Positions 1 to 7,658 are shown, counted from the first letter of the stretch. The stretch: 12,973 nt of DNA from Dunaliella salina (GCA_002284615.2 MU070666.1:1-12973); one strand, 5' to 3'. A program made the numbers and translations. Notes: a model not told the origin generated them from the letters alone.

Positions 1-9
1 ACACACACA

Positions 10-41
<32 letters not shown>
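1..41. repeat. CA/GT dinucleotide microsatellite
   Basis: Nearly pure (AC)n from the first base of the window, with one T interruption at position 11. The tract probably extends left of the window. It is simple sequence with no coding content. Confidence 0.97.
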
Positions 42-42
<1 letters not shown>

Positions 43-364
43 GTATGTGAGCATGCTAGTAGAAGGAAGTTCGAGAATTCTGGGCATTTTTGCTGCATAA
101 ATCCTTGAAACATAGAAATGGGACATGTCTATGCCCACAAATGTGCCTTGCTTGCGTAGGTGGTTTGGTGTTCGAGCACAGGAGCACAGGCATTGAGCAC
201 CCTGCTCAGGCGCACAATTGTCAAAGCCATTACCATGCACCGCCACAAGCATTTGTGCCCCAGACTTCCCAGTCAAATGCTTGATTTTTCCTTAATGCAT
301 GTGTTTGATGTCAAGGCTTTAAAGTTAATTAGTGTAACATGTAACTTGACCATGCTGCTTGCAG

Positions 365-904
365 AGGCAGCTTTCTCCCCGAACACCTCCAGCTTGCTAT
401 CTGGCGCGGTTGGAGACGAAGAGGAGGGTGCTATGCGCGAGTGTTTTGGGGAGGCATTTCATCAGGAGGTGAGCTGGTCATACCGGGCTCAGAGCAGTGC
501 ATGGTTCACTGTTTGTCTCCTGAGCACCCATTTCATGCCGCCTGTGGCTGCTCCTGATTTGCTTTTCACCTACCTGCTGTTGCTGCTTCACACCCAAATC
601 CTTGTCCGCTTGATGAGCTGGACACCTTGGATGCTCACATGTTTGCCTTTTCTACAGATTGAGTACCTGAGCTCCTTGAGAGTCCCAATCAGCAAGGAGC
701 GAAAAAGGCAAATTCTGGCGGACATTTTAGTGTGGGCCGAAGTAATGCAAGGTCACTATGACAAGAGCACAAGAAGGTAAGATCACGATTGCAGGCCGGC
801 ATGCCATGCCTCATTGTCAACTCATTGTCAACTTGTCACAAAAATTCATTATTACATGAGTATTTTATTGTGCTGTCCATAGTGAAGTGATCGATGAGGC
901 TTAA
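365..904 (+). CDS. Unrecognised host gene, three putative 3'-terminal exons (365-468, 658-776, 883-904)
   Basis: I do not recognise the product. Three segments behave like spliced exons. The first follows an AG acceptor (cttgcag, 358-364) and ends at CAGGAG before a GTGAGC donor at 469. The second follows a pyrimidine-rich acceptor (ccttttctacag, ending 657) and ends at AAGAAG before GTAAGA at 777. The third follows an acceptor ending at 882 (gtgctgtccatag), completes the split codon and reads SEVIDEA to a TAA at 902-904. The introns would be 189 and 106 nt. The first intron is a multiple of three and has no in-frame stop, so a continuous frame runs through it. The encoded tail is charged: exon 1 has a DEEEGAMRECF stretch, and exon 2 has KERKRQILADILVW and looks helical. 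The 5' part of the gene is not visible. This is the only stretch here resembling an ordinary nuclear gene. RNA evidence would decide it. Confidence 0.42.
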
Positions 905-1055
905 ACTGCAACCTACTGAGTGGGCTTTCTCACTTCTACTGACACTAGCCACAATCAGAAGGATATCATTAAACCTTTTAGTTGCCTTCAAGTGGACTGT
1001 CCTGGCTGAATGCCACAAGGGGGCCAGAAGAATTGATGGAGGTCGATGTTTGTAT

Positions 1056-1065
1056 TGTAATGTAA
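1056..1065 (+). promoter_or_regulatory. Doubled TGTAA, possible polyadenylation signal
   Basis: TGTAATGTAA is two adjacent copies of TGTAA, the usual chlorophyte poly(A) signal. It lies about 150 nt downstream of the putative TAA stop at 902-904, a reasonable 3' UTR length. The motif is short, so it is suggestive only. Confidence 0.3.
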
Positions 1066-1365
1066 TATTGGAGAAGGATCACATGCAAGGTTAGGCACGA
1101 AGTGCATTACTGCAACACATCAGCATGTATCAGTCCAATCTGGCCTTGCGCCATCAAAACATGAAAAGGATGGCTTGAATGCCCTTCACAGGCCCAAGAG
1201 TTGTAGGGGGTCTCTATCTGAATCACAGCTGAGTTAGTATCAGGGGATGTTGAGTTGCAAGCGAGCCTGACAAGAAAACTTTCCATGTGCCCTCCATCAC
1301 ATGCAGCTTTGTCCTTGAGCCACACAAGTACGATGAATCCTTTTTGCGCGTGGGCCAGTTCTTGC

Positions 1366-1464
1366 AAATGAGTAAGCAGCATCGAGGGATCCCGTGAGGT
1401 ACCTCAGTATCTTGCGCTGGTAATGGAGCTGTGGTGCCTTTGCAGTCATGGAAGCAGCCTCGTT
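1366..1464 (-). pseudogene. Possible Copia-type reverse transcriptase scrap
   Basis: On the minus strand a short open stretch contains AKAPQLHYQRKILRYLTGSL followed by DAAYSF. It resembles the end of the Copia reverse transcriptase, where a His-Trp or His-aromatic pair is followed by K-R-[IVL]-L-R-Y-L-x-G-[ST]. Two residues appear to be missing between the His-Tyr pair and the R-K-I-L-R-Y-L core. No flanking Copia features (the second RT half upstream, or the RNase H SxxEAEY motif downstream) are visible in any minus frame. It is either a very small relic or chance. Confidence 0.27.
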
Positions 1465-1770
1465 GTCAACCTGCATGCATTTGAGTGTTTGACGGCTAGG
1501 TGAGCTGTGAACTTCTTTGCAGGATAGGTGTATGCAAAGTTCTCGCTCTCTCAAAGTTGCCTCAGGTAGCAGTGTGGCTGTAAAGGGAGGTAGCTTGCCC
1601 TGTGTTTGAGCTCATGCTGTTTTTCTTGCATGGAGGTCTTCTACACGCAGACAGCGCTAGGGTTCTTTGTTTGAGACTTTGTTGGGGAGGGTGTGAGACG
1701 TGCATGCATGCTAGATTCGAGGTCAATGCCGGACTTCAGCAGTGCATGAGGTCCACATGTTTAGAATGGG

Positions 1771-1835
1771 TTCAAGCTCGGAAACATATTGGTTGGGTAA
1801 TAGGGTCAAGCTTGTGAACATATTAGTTTCGTAGA
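1771..1835 (+). repeat. 34-bp direct duplication, diverged
   Basis: TTCAAGCTCGGAAACATATT at 1771 recurs as GTCAAGCTTGTGAACATATT at 1805, a period of 34 bp. The two units differ at several positions, so the duplication is not recent. No function is visible. Confidence 0.55.
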
Positions 1836-2409
1836 GACTGATTGAGGTTTCATTTGGTTTCTAGCATAGGAAAGACATGGATGCACATTTCTTTGGTGAG
1901 CTTGCTCCTCAGATATGTTGGAATCGGGATAATGAATTTGGAAACTGATAAACTACTGCCAGGCCCAAAAACCTTGTTTTAACGAGGCTGTAGTTATTGT
2001 ATCTTCAAACTTGTGTTGCTTCTGGCTCTGCAGCTGTTTCGGCGGCTCCTGTCATGCAAGCAGACCAGCTTTGCTGGTGTGAGTGGGGTGTGCACGCTGC
2101 CAGCGTCCTGATGAAAATGTATTGGCTAGGGTGATGTTTGCAAAACCGGCAGGTTGGCAGCTGTTGATCTCCAGGCAAATAAATGAATGGACTGTGGGTA
2201 TCTAAACACAATTCATGACATCTTACTATGGACTTTGAAAATGGTTTTACAGTTAAATACTACTTTGTGCTTTCCCCATTTTTGAACTAATGTTTCAATT
2301 CTATCAATTCTGTAAGGTAAGGGTACATCGCTTTATCCGCCTACAAGGGCAGCTGAGCAGAGACTTAAGGTCTGTAACCAGACCAATTTAAGCAAAAATT
2401 GAAAGTAAT

Positions 2410-2620
2410 GCTCAAAAGTCAGGCACAGCATCTCAAGCATGCAGACACAAATTTGGAATTCTAAGACATTAGCTTGGTTTGTGAAGTCTCTGAAGCACAC
2501 TGGGCAACTGGCAGATGCACAGCTGAACAAATGATGAAACTGATTGCGCAAGTCTGTCAGATCCTGGGAAGGGCACTCCAGAATAATGTACTCTTCATCT
2601 GGCACAGTGTGCCAATCGCA
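2410..2620 (-). pseudogene. Decayed LINE C-terminal zinc-knuckle region
   Basis: The minus strand reads CDWHTVPDEEYIILEC, then LRNQFHHLF, then a hydrophobic stretch ending near LEMLCLTF. This follows the tail of the second LINE in this window (3313-4876), which has C-x2-C, then QDEKHSLFLC, then IRNNYAHLF, then a final hydrophobic helix. The second Cys of the knuckle is replaced by His, and the following His by Tyr. The stretch is therefore a decayed copy of a related but different element. No reverse transcriptase is visible upstream in 2620-2770. I place the right boundary near 2620 and the left near 2410 from loss of similarity. A chance match is possible, but the ordered series of motifs argues against it. 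Confidence 0.5.
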
Positions 2621-3111
2621 TCAATTATGTAAGATTGAATAATCCCCTCCCCCCACCCCCTATGCGTATTGACTTTGTAGCCCAGTGATTTAGTTGCTTT
2701 TGTTCGATGGAGCTGAAGAAACAACTTCTTTATTGCCAGACACAAGGCACAAAAATTGAAAGTCTGCACCTAAATATAAATTTGGAGGAGAAGGTTTCGA
2801 GGTTGTAGGGAAAGAGAAGATTACAATTCGAAATGACTAACTGAATTTTTCGCGAGAAGGGTGGAGTTCATGAATGAAAGGGTTTCGTCTTTTAATGCTT
2901 TGATCTAGGACGTAAGATATGTGAAAGATTTCACATGGTGAGATGCAGGCAAGTCAGAAGCGATCCGTAGTGTAGGGTGGAGAGTGAAAGGATGGTACCA
3001 GAAAACATTGAAGCGTAAGGTTGAAAACTTGATGGGTGCATTTGAATATAACAGCTGTTCACCTTGCACGTCATGAGCATCCCATACATGACAGGTTAAA
3101 GGAACGGTGTC
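2621..3111. other. No gene seen
   Basis: This stretch has a C-rich patch near 2644-2660 and short unconvincing open frames. I find no domain, splice-flanked exon or repeat similarity. It forms the left flank of retrotransposon copy A. Confidence 0.5.
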
Positions 3112-3121
3112 TTCCCGAATG
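3112..3121 (+). repeat. Target-site duplication of copy A, left
   Basis: TTCCCGAATG here and TTCCAGAATG at 5952-5961 match at 9 of 10 bases. They sit exactly outside the T-rich 3' tail of copy A and outside its 5' truncation point. Confidence 0.55.
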
Positions 3122-3133
3122 AAAAAAAAAAAA

Positions 3134-3238
3134 CTACGCAGGCAGGGATAACACTCCCCATATCAATCAAGGAAAAGGGGACACCTAGGGCTGAGGCGCT
3201 GTGTATCCTCTTCACCAAGAGAAAACAGAAGAAAGAAG
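3134..3238 (-). other. 3' UTR of copy A with conserved 3'-terminal motif
   Basis: About 105 nt between the ancestral stop and the T-rich tail. Read on the minus strand it ends GCCTGCGTAG directly before T12. Copy B ends GCTTGCGTAG before its (CTTTT)n tail. The shared terminal motif probably belongs to the 3' end recognised by the element's own reverse transcriptase. Confidence 0.6.
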
Positions 3239-3302
3239 TCAATGGGATCAGGCGGGTTAGTAGCAGTATTCCGAGCCTGATCTTGCTGAGAGTCGAAGAA
3301 GT

Positions 3303-3312
3303 TTTTCTCAAG
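3303..3312 (+). repeat. Target-site duplication of the nested LINE, left
   Basis: TTTTCTCAAG here is identical to 4877-4886. The pair flanks the nested LINE exactly. Confidence 0.85.
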
Positions 3313-3335
3313 GTTAGGTTAGGTTAGGTTAGGTT
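3311..3335. repeat. (AGGTT)5, i.e. TTAGG-type pentanucleotide tail
   Basis: Five perfect AGGTT units on the plus strand. They form the 3' tail of the minus-strand LINE, not free-standing telomere sequence. The first two bases also belong to the target duplication. The unit equals the arthropod telomere repeat TTAGG by sequence. Confidence 0.9.
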
Positions 3336-3396
3336 ACATAGGTTTTGGCCTTTAGCCAGGTGGTTTGACTGATGAGCCGGCTGGTCCCTGCCAGCC
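3336..3396 (-). other. Compact 3' UTR of the nested LINE, two small hairpins
   Basis: Only 61 nt separate the stop from the pentanucleotide tail. The minus strand contains GGCTGG-CAGGGA-CCAGCC (six-pair stem) and TGGC-TAAAG-GCCA (four-pair stem). Such stems next to the tail are plausible template-recognition structures for target-primed reverse transcription. This is inference from sequence only. Confidence 0.5.
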
Positions 3397-4876
3397 TCAC
3401 AAAAAAACATCCATAATATCAGATATTAACTTGTACAACTGGTTCGACTCTTGACTCAAAAATTGTATAACGTCCTCATTGCTAACCTCAGAATAGTAAA
3501 AACCAGAAGCACCAAGGGAAATTCTTGTTTGTGGCGAAGCTTCAAAGAAAAGATGTGCATAGTTGTTTCGAATAGCATACACACTTTAACAGTTGCAAAG
3601 GAAAAGAGAATGTTTCTCGTCTTGCAGATCATTCAAGTCACACAGGTCACAATGTCCTTTGTTCTCAGGCTGCCAACAAGCTCTTTCAACTCCCAGAGTG
3701 TGAGCACGCAGTCTAAATCGGGAGACGTTCCGTTGTATTTGCCTACTCAGATCAAGATTGAGATATCTAGGCACCTTGTACGGGCAAACAGTAGCATTCA
3801 AAGGTCCCAAAGGAGAAGCAAACCAATGATGATAGGAGGCCAGCTTATGACAGTGCCCTCTTGGCTCAGCACTCTCTAAATCGCCCCACACTTGACACAA
3901 TCGGCTGTGCAAATCAGTAGCAAAACCTTTGACATTAATAGCTGTTCCTGCCAGCACAGCCTGTGTGCACTCTTCTCGTTTCTCCAGACCCCTGAAGGAC
4001 TCCAAAAACTCAGCTGACCAACACTTCACACCAGGCATCACACTCAGTGCCTTGTCGGCCTTCATCACTTTCCGAACAAGCTCGCTAGCAATTCAAACAG
4101 CGCTATTTGAATTGAGCATGGCATTATAGAAATGCACAGCTGCCAAAAACCAGTAAAACTGCAGTGGAAAACTCCTGACCACACTCACGCAACACAGACC
4201 AATTGCAAGTGGAACGCTTAACTCCAAGCACGCGCTTCAGAAAAGGAAGATGCCCAGTCTGAAGAGGGCAGTTCATCTCAGCCCCTTCCTTCATATAACC
4301 TGTGCCCCAAATTTGACTGCCATACATGCTAGAAGGAACAATATACGATTTAGTCAGCCACAGCAGAGTATGCGGCCGGTCTGCGAGCTCATGATCACAT
4401 ACAAACTGCCTAACACGCACACAACCTGCATGAAAAGTGGGAACGACATGCTCTGCTGCTGCAGCCATGCTACCATTACGAGCAAACAACATGCCTAAAT
4501 ACCAAAAGGAAGCTTTGTAGCCAGTTGGTCAGCTCCATAGCGAAACACTGGCACCTGTGCATTACACTGGGAATTAAAATGGACAACCTCTGACTTGGCA
4601 ACATTTACAGTCAAGCCCTTCCATGATGCAAAGTTCCGCAACCTGTCAAGCATGCACTGCATCTGATCTGCTTTGTTGGTGATGAGGCACAAATCATCAG
4701 AATAAAGCATATGAGTGACTCTGACCCCATCAGTTCCTGTGATTGCTCCCTCAACACCTTCTGCCAACCGATATATATCGTTGATGTACAATGAGAACAG
4801 CAGAGGGGAGAGAGGGCACCCTTGATTGACACCTCTGGTAGGCTTCACCCGCGCACGCTTCAGCCCATCAACAAGG
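3397..4876 (-). pseudogene. LINE reverse transcriptase to C-terminal CCHC, frameshifted
   Basis: The reverse transcriptase would copy the element RNA at the nicked target. Visible in order on the minus strand: VKPTRGVNQGCPLSPLLFSL near 4840 (RT palm motif); MLYSDDLCLI with the catalytic YSDD at 4693-4704 (YADD variant); GLTVNVAKSEV near 4620; and WYLGMLF near 4500 in another frame (primer-grip region). A thumb/connection segment with SSMYGSQIWGTG follows near 4310. Next come KCWSAEFLESFRGLEKR and a knuckle CDLCDLNDLQDEKHSLFLC (3595-3651, C-x2-C-x9-H-x4-C). The tail IRNNYAHLF then runs to a TGA at 3397-3399. Defects include frame changes near 4505, 4145 and 3587 and an in-frame TGA at 4093-4095. 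The protein is non-functional although the element looks recent. The knuckle plus xRxxYxxLF tail recurs in the relic at 2410-2620. Confidence 0.87.
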
Positions 4877-4886
4877 TTTTCTCAAG
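4877..4886 (+). repeat. Target-site duplication of the nested LINE, right
   Basis: TTTTCTCAAG, identical to 3303-3312. It lies inside the codons for the C-terminal tail of copy A. Confidence 0.85.
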
Positions 4887-5951
4887 AGCGCGTCTGGTGC
4901 TGGCAAGTTTGTGAGCATATAGGAGAGAATGAGCATGAAGCTTCCAGACGAGCTCGGTGGCCTTGAAAGTGTCAAGACCAAGCTCCTTAAGAGGCTCCAA
5001 TGTGTGTGGGGTGTAGATGATTCCTGCCACACCTGGCAGGATATTATGGAGGGTGACTTGAGCTGAAGCCCTAGAAAGATGACGGCAAAGGTCGTGGTGC
5101 TGCTGCTTGGAGGCCTCAAGCTGGCTGTTGGGCCGGGCATCCTCACAGTGTTCGACTTCTACAAGGTGGATGTGTCTCTGATCTGGATGGAGCTGACAGG
5201 GGTCACGAGCCTTGAATGTGGGTGGAGTGGCTGTGGCTGGCGCTGAGTCCTCCCTGTTCCCCCCGCGCCCCCCTGCACTCCTCAATTCATAACGAGGATT
5301 CGACCTTGGCGCTCTTTTCAGAGGAACTACTAATAGAGCATCAGGCCGGCTGGAAGTGAGCCTATCCTTATCAGGGAAGCGGCGCGGGAAAATTTTTTTT
5401 AGGGAGGGTCCTAGGCCTATCAGTAGAATTTTCTGGGATCTGTAGGTCTTGCAAGGCAAGACGGTCTGCTCTGTCAATGTCCATGGAGGCAATGCCTGCC
5501 CCAAGAGGGCCTTTGCTGATAGCTTTTAGGAGGATTCTGCTGGCAATATAATGTCGCTTGGTGATCATACCAGACATGGTTGAATTTTTGTATCCTGATA
5601 AGATGTGAAGGGCGCTGCCAAGTTCCCCACAGAGGGGGCATTCTAGGCTGGTGGAAATTTTGAAGCGCACCGCGTGTTTTTGATTGAAGAGGGTACCTGT
5701 GCGGTATTTAAAAAAGTTTTGCCTCATTTTGAAAGGGAGTGTGGACATGGTTCAGAAGGCATTGCTAAGAGTAGCACCCTGTGTTGTTGTTGGCCTTTCC
5801 AAGTCTGTGTTTTGAGTGCATGTGTTTCCGTAAAGCATCATGGAGGTCGGAGAAGTGTTGGAGAAGCTTTACGGCAGGTGGGTTCAGGCGCAGGGGGGTG
5901 TCACGGGTGTGTGGACCTTTGATCTCAAATTTGACCATTTTCGCCACCAAT
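4877..5951 (-). pseudogene. Copy A CCHC-RLE coding remnant (main part; tail continues at 3239-3312)
   Basis: Restriction-like endonuclease end of a LINE polyprotein. This domain nicks the target DNA so that the 3' hydroxyl can prime reverse transcription. In order on the minus strand: GPHTRDTPLR linker and DLHDALRKHMHSKHR (about 5900-5790); YRTGTLFNQKHA; a knuckle CPLCGELGSALHILSGY near 5590-5640; KRHYIASRI (the R-H box of RLEs); SSRPDALLVV near 5340; and HIHLVEVEHCEDARP near 5160. The last knuckle Cys is Tyr, and the catalytic E-x-K is E-x-E. Frames change near 5760 and near 5390-5400, so this copy is dead. After the nested LINE the frame resumes at 3312 as ALEKNFFDSQ and reaches NPPDP. A one-base deletion then removes the expected His-stop (CAT TGA, at 3239-3244). 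Confidence 0.8.
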
Positions 5952-6052
5952 TTCCAGAATGATAAGCATATCACCGGATGTTCTAGTTTGAATCCTACCA
6001 TTTTTGTTTTTGGGATTTGGTGGCGAAAGGTGATCTATGCCAGATCAAAGTT
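5921..6052. repeat. Imperfect inverted repeat at the copy A / copy D boundary
   Basis: TTTCGCCACCAATTTCC at 5939-5955 pairs with GGGATTTGGTGGCGAAA at 6012-6028 (15 of 17 bases). A second block, CTTTGATCT near 5917-5925, pairs with AGATCAAAG at 6044-6052. The two arms translate outward as FWKLVAK (minus) and FWDLVAK (plus), which looks like the same retroelement segment in opposite orientations. The repeat may therefore reflect two inverted Dualen-like copies, not a dedicated hairpin. Confidence 0.5.
5952..5961 (+). repeat. Target-site duplication of copy A, right
   Basis: TTCCAGAATG, 9 of 10 bases identical to 3112-3121, at the 5' truncation end of copy A. Confidence 0.5.
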
Positions 6053-6291
6053 TGGCAGGAGATCTGAGAAGATCTCGAAATTTTGACATCCCACTTCTCC
6101 AACAGTAAGAAGCGCTGTCCGCAGTGCTAAACAGGCCATGACACACGTATTGAAACTCGCGACAGAGAAAGCAACAATGTAGATTGGTTTGCTTTAAATG
6201 GTCTACCAACCCTTAATACCCGCTCTCCCCCCCACGGGGGCTCAGGCTGTCATCAATTAGACAGCGCACTCAGATGCTTGCAGGCTGCCAA
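6010..6291 (+). pseudogene. Dualen/RandI-like fragment D (left half of an interrupted copy)
   Basis: The strong part is 6243-6291. CAGGCTGTCATCAATTAGAC and the following 28 bases align with 11129-11171 of copy C, the codons for the CCHC knuckle (DSALHMLSGC). The weaker left part shows gaagcg...ctgtccgcagt near 6110, aligning with the MKRTVLQYRTG codons of copy C, and FWDLVAK near 6012. An internal deletion of about 160 nt is needed to fit all three. No frame is open throughout. The fragment stops at CAGGCTGCCAA (6281-6291), where copy B begins, and fragment E at 7659 resumes from the same motif. Confidence 0.65.
6281..6291 (+). repeat. Target-site duplication of copy B, left
   Basis: CAGGCTGCCAA here and CAGGCTACCAA at 7659-7669 match at 10 of 11 bases. 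The motif is native to the target element (compare copy C near 11161), so one copy is ancestral and the other was made on insertion. Confidence 0.75.
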
Positions 6292-6325
6292 GAAGAAAAG
6301 AAAAGAAAAGAAAAGTCTACGCAAG
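6292..6325 (-). repeat. T-rich 3' tail of copy B with terminal motif
   Basis: On the minus strand GCTTGCGTAG is followed by AC and (TTTTC) units, about four perfect. It is the counterpart of the T12 tail of copy A. Confidence 0.7.
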
Positions 6326-6460
6326 CCAAAAGCCGCGTGCATTAAGGGAAGGTCCACTAACTAAGAAGCTAGCAAGCTAGCAAGGAAGCAGTGGCCTCGT
6401 CAGAAGGCCCTCAGGATCTACACTAGACACAGCTAGCCTAGAAGAGAGCCAGAAACAGAT

Positions 6461-7650
6461 CTAATGGGGATCTGGAGGGTTGCTGCTCGCCATGCCTCTT
6501 GACGCCCGGACTCTCCTCCTTTCGTCCTCCGCCGCCGCGCGTCCAGCAGACCCCCTCCCAGAAGCCCGCTGATAGCAAAAAGCGTGTCTGGTGTCTTTGA
6601 TAGTGGTTAATCTTCGGATGGCATGGTCCCTAAGCTTGGCTGCTAGTGATTTGCTTTTTTGCTTAATCAGGCCCAGATTTATAGGGGTGTGATTGTAAAC
6701 TCATTGTAAATGGTACCGGCCACACCAATTAAGATGATGTGTGAAGTCACTTTGTTATTCCTGTTTGGATTTCTGGAGCTGCGGGTTTTAAGTCTGGTTA
6801 TGGTGTGAGAATGTTGGGTCACTGCACGTTCAAGAGTGATGAAGGGGTTTGTGCCAGGACAGAATTTTAGTTCAACAAGATGTATGTCCCCGTCTTGAGG
6901 AGGGATCTTGGAAGGATCAAGGTGAGTTTGTCTGCCTGGAAGAGGGCGCACAAAGATAGCATCAGGGCGGGTTTGGTGCCGGGCAGGGGAGCAAGTACCA
7001 TTAGGGAAAACCCATTCTGGAATAGCTCTTGATATGTTTTCAGGGACCTGTAAGCCCTGATCCAGGAGTCTCTCACTACTGCAGCCATCCATGCCAATAA
7101 GGGACGAGCCATACCGGCCTTTACTGAGGGCGTTTTCACAAACTTTGTCTTTGTCTTGAAGATTTAGGGCTGCATTGTGTCTGTTGGTGTGCATCTCGCT
7201 CATTGTTAAGTTTGTACACCTGAGGAGTACGTCGTCAATGTGGTCCATATCATCACATAGTGGGCATCTTCCATCACTGGAAGAGATGAATTTGAAGGCA
7301 TGACTCTGATTGTACAGTGTGTCCGTACCATACTTTATTATATTTATTTGCTGTTCAAGGGTAATCCTTGGATTTTTCCAGAAGGAATTGCTGATCTCTT
7401 TGTTTGCAAGTTGAAAGGTTGGGTTGCGAGATTCAGTACTTGCAATGGTGGTATGGTGGTACTCGCAATGGTGGTATGGCATCATTAAATTTCTGCCATC
7501 TCTGGTAGTGGTAGCCAGAGGTGTCAGCAGAGCCAAGCATGTGTTTTTTGTGCATGTGTGCTTTAAGTTTGTCGTTCAAGTTGGTGAGGTAGTGCATCAG
7601 GAAAGCGTTGGAGCGGTGAATACCATCATCTCGTGAGGAAGAGGTCTTAA
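6461..7650 (-). pseudogene. Copy B CCHC-RLE coding remnant
   Basis: Order on the minus strand: NLNDKLKAHMHKKHMLG (about 7570), YGTDTLYNQSHA (about 7320), and a knuckle CPLCDDMDHIDDVLLRC (7216-7266) in which the position expected for His is Asp. TNRHNAAL follows (RLE R-H-N box, about 7180), then GMDGCSSERLLDQG. TRPDAIFVRP (about 6965) and IHLVELKF (about 6870) supply the RPD and E-x-K signature of a PD-(D/E)xK nuclease. All nuclease residues look intact. Breaks are an upstream frame change caused by the 23-bp duplication at 7442-7479 and a one-base shift near 6683 after FTITPL. The frame then continues INLGLIKQKSKSLAAKL through an Arg/Ala-rich stretch (GC-rich DNA, 6485-6570) to MASSNPPDPH and TAG. 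The NPPDP terminus is shared with copy A, so it is a family feature. Confidence 0.83.
7442..7479. repeat. 23-bp partial tandem duplication inside copy B
   Basis: GCAATGGTGGTATGG occurs at 7442-7456 and again at 7465-7479, a period of 23 bp. Because 23 is not a multiple of three, this replication-slippage event explains the frame break in the copy B coding region. Confidence 0.85.
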
Positions 7651-7658
7651 ATGAAAGC

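Larger units (their letters stand above)
905..2409. other. Mostly featureless sequence between host exons and the first clear LINE relic
   Basis: Short open frames occur on both strands here, but none shows a recognisable domain, convincing splice signals or similarity to the other repeats in the window. The only things I can point to are the possible poly(A) signal near 1056, a doubtful Copia-like scrap at about 1366-1464 and a 34-bp direct duplication at 1771-1835. Confidence 0.55.
3313..4876 (-). mobile_element. Second LINE family, 5'-truncated in the RT domain, inserted in copy A
   Basis: A 1564-bp minus-strand insertion bounded by an exact 10-bp target duplication (TTTTCTCAAG at 3303-3312 and 4877-4886). 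Its 5' end cuts into the reverse transcriptase just before the QGCPLSP motif. Its 3' end carries a pentanucleotide tail, (AACCT)n on the minus strand. Removing it rejoins the reading frame of copy A from RRALEK to NPPDP, which confirms the boundaries independently of the duplication. The family differs from Dualen/RandI: after RT it has a C-terminal CCHC knuckle and no RLE, so an upstream APE-type endonuclease is expected but was lost in the truncation. The exact duplication suggests this is among the youngest insertions in the window. Confidence 0.88.
3122..5951 (-). mobile_element. Dualen/RandI-like RLE retrotransposon, copy A, 5'-truncated, split by another LINE
   Basis: This minus-strand non-LTR retrotransposon remnant is about 1.26 kb once the nested LINE at 3313-4876 is removed. 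Its 5' end lies in the linker after RNase H, near 5951, so RT and RNase H are absent: a typical 5' truncation. The coding part runs from 5951 to 4877, then resumes at 3312 and ends at about 3239. The 3' UTR ends in GCCTGCGTAG followed by a run of twelve T on the minus strand (3133-3122). The same 3' motif with a T-rich tail ends copy B. A 9/10 target duplication flanks the copy. Assignment to Dualen/RandI is from recalled architecture (RNase H, CCHC and RLE on one polypeptide); no search was run. Confidence 0.82.
6292..7658 (-). mobile_element. Dualen/RandI-like RLE retrotransposon, copy B, 5'-truncated
   Basis: A 1367-bp minus-strand insertion in an older plus-strand relative (D/E). On the minus strand it starts in the linker before the HMHKKHMLG segment, runs through CCHC and RLE to the NPPDPH stop at 6461-6463, then a 3' UTR of about 145 nt. 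It ends GCTTGCGTAG followed by (CTTTT)n. It is flanked by an 11-bp near-exact target duplication. The 5' truncation falls in nearly the same place as in copy A. The protein is clearly diverged from copies A and C (shared motifs but few identical stretches), so B belongs to a different subfamily. Confidence 0.85.

Noticed and set aside
1107..1382. 91-codon minus-strand open stretch as a gene
   Set aside because: No domain, splice context or similarity is visible. It partly overlaps the doubtful Copia-like scrap in another frame.
3311..3335. (TTAGG)n as an internal telomere remnant
   Set aside because: It sits exactly at the 3' end of a LINE bounded by a 10-bp target duplication, so it is the tail of that element.
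3451..3879. 142-codon plus-strand open stretch
   Set aside because: It is the antisense shadow of the C-terminal LINE coding region, which shows a CCHC and family-typical motifs on the minus strand.
4250..4498. Plus-strand open stretch inside the nested LINE
   Set aside because: It is antisense to clear LINE thumb/connection motifs on the minus strand.
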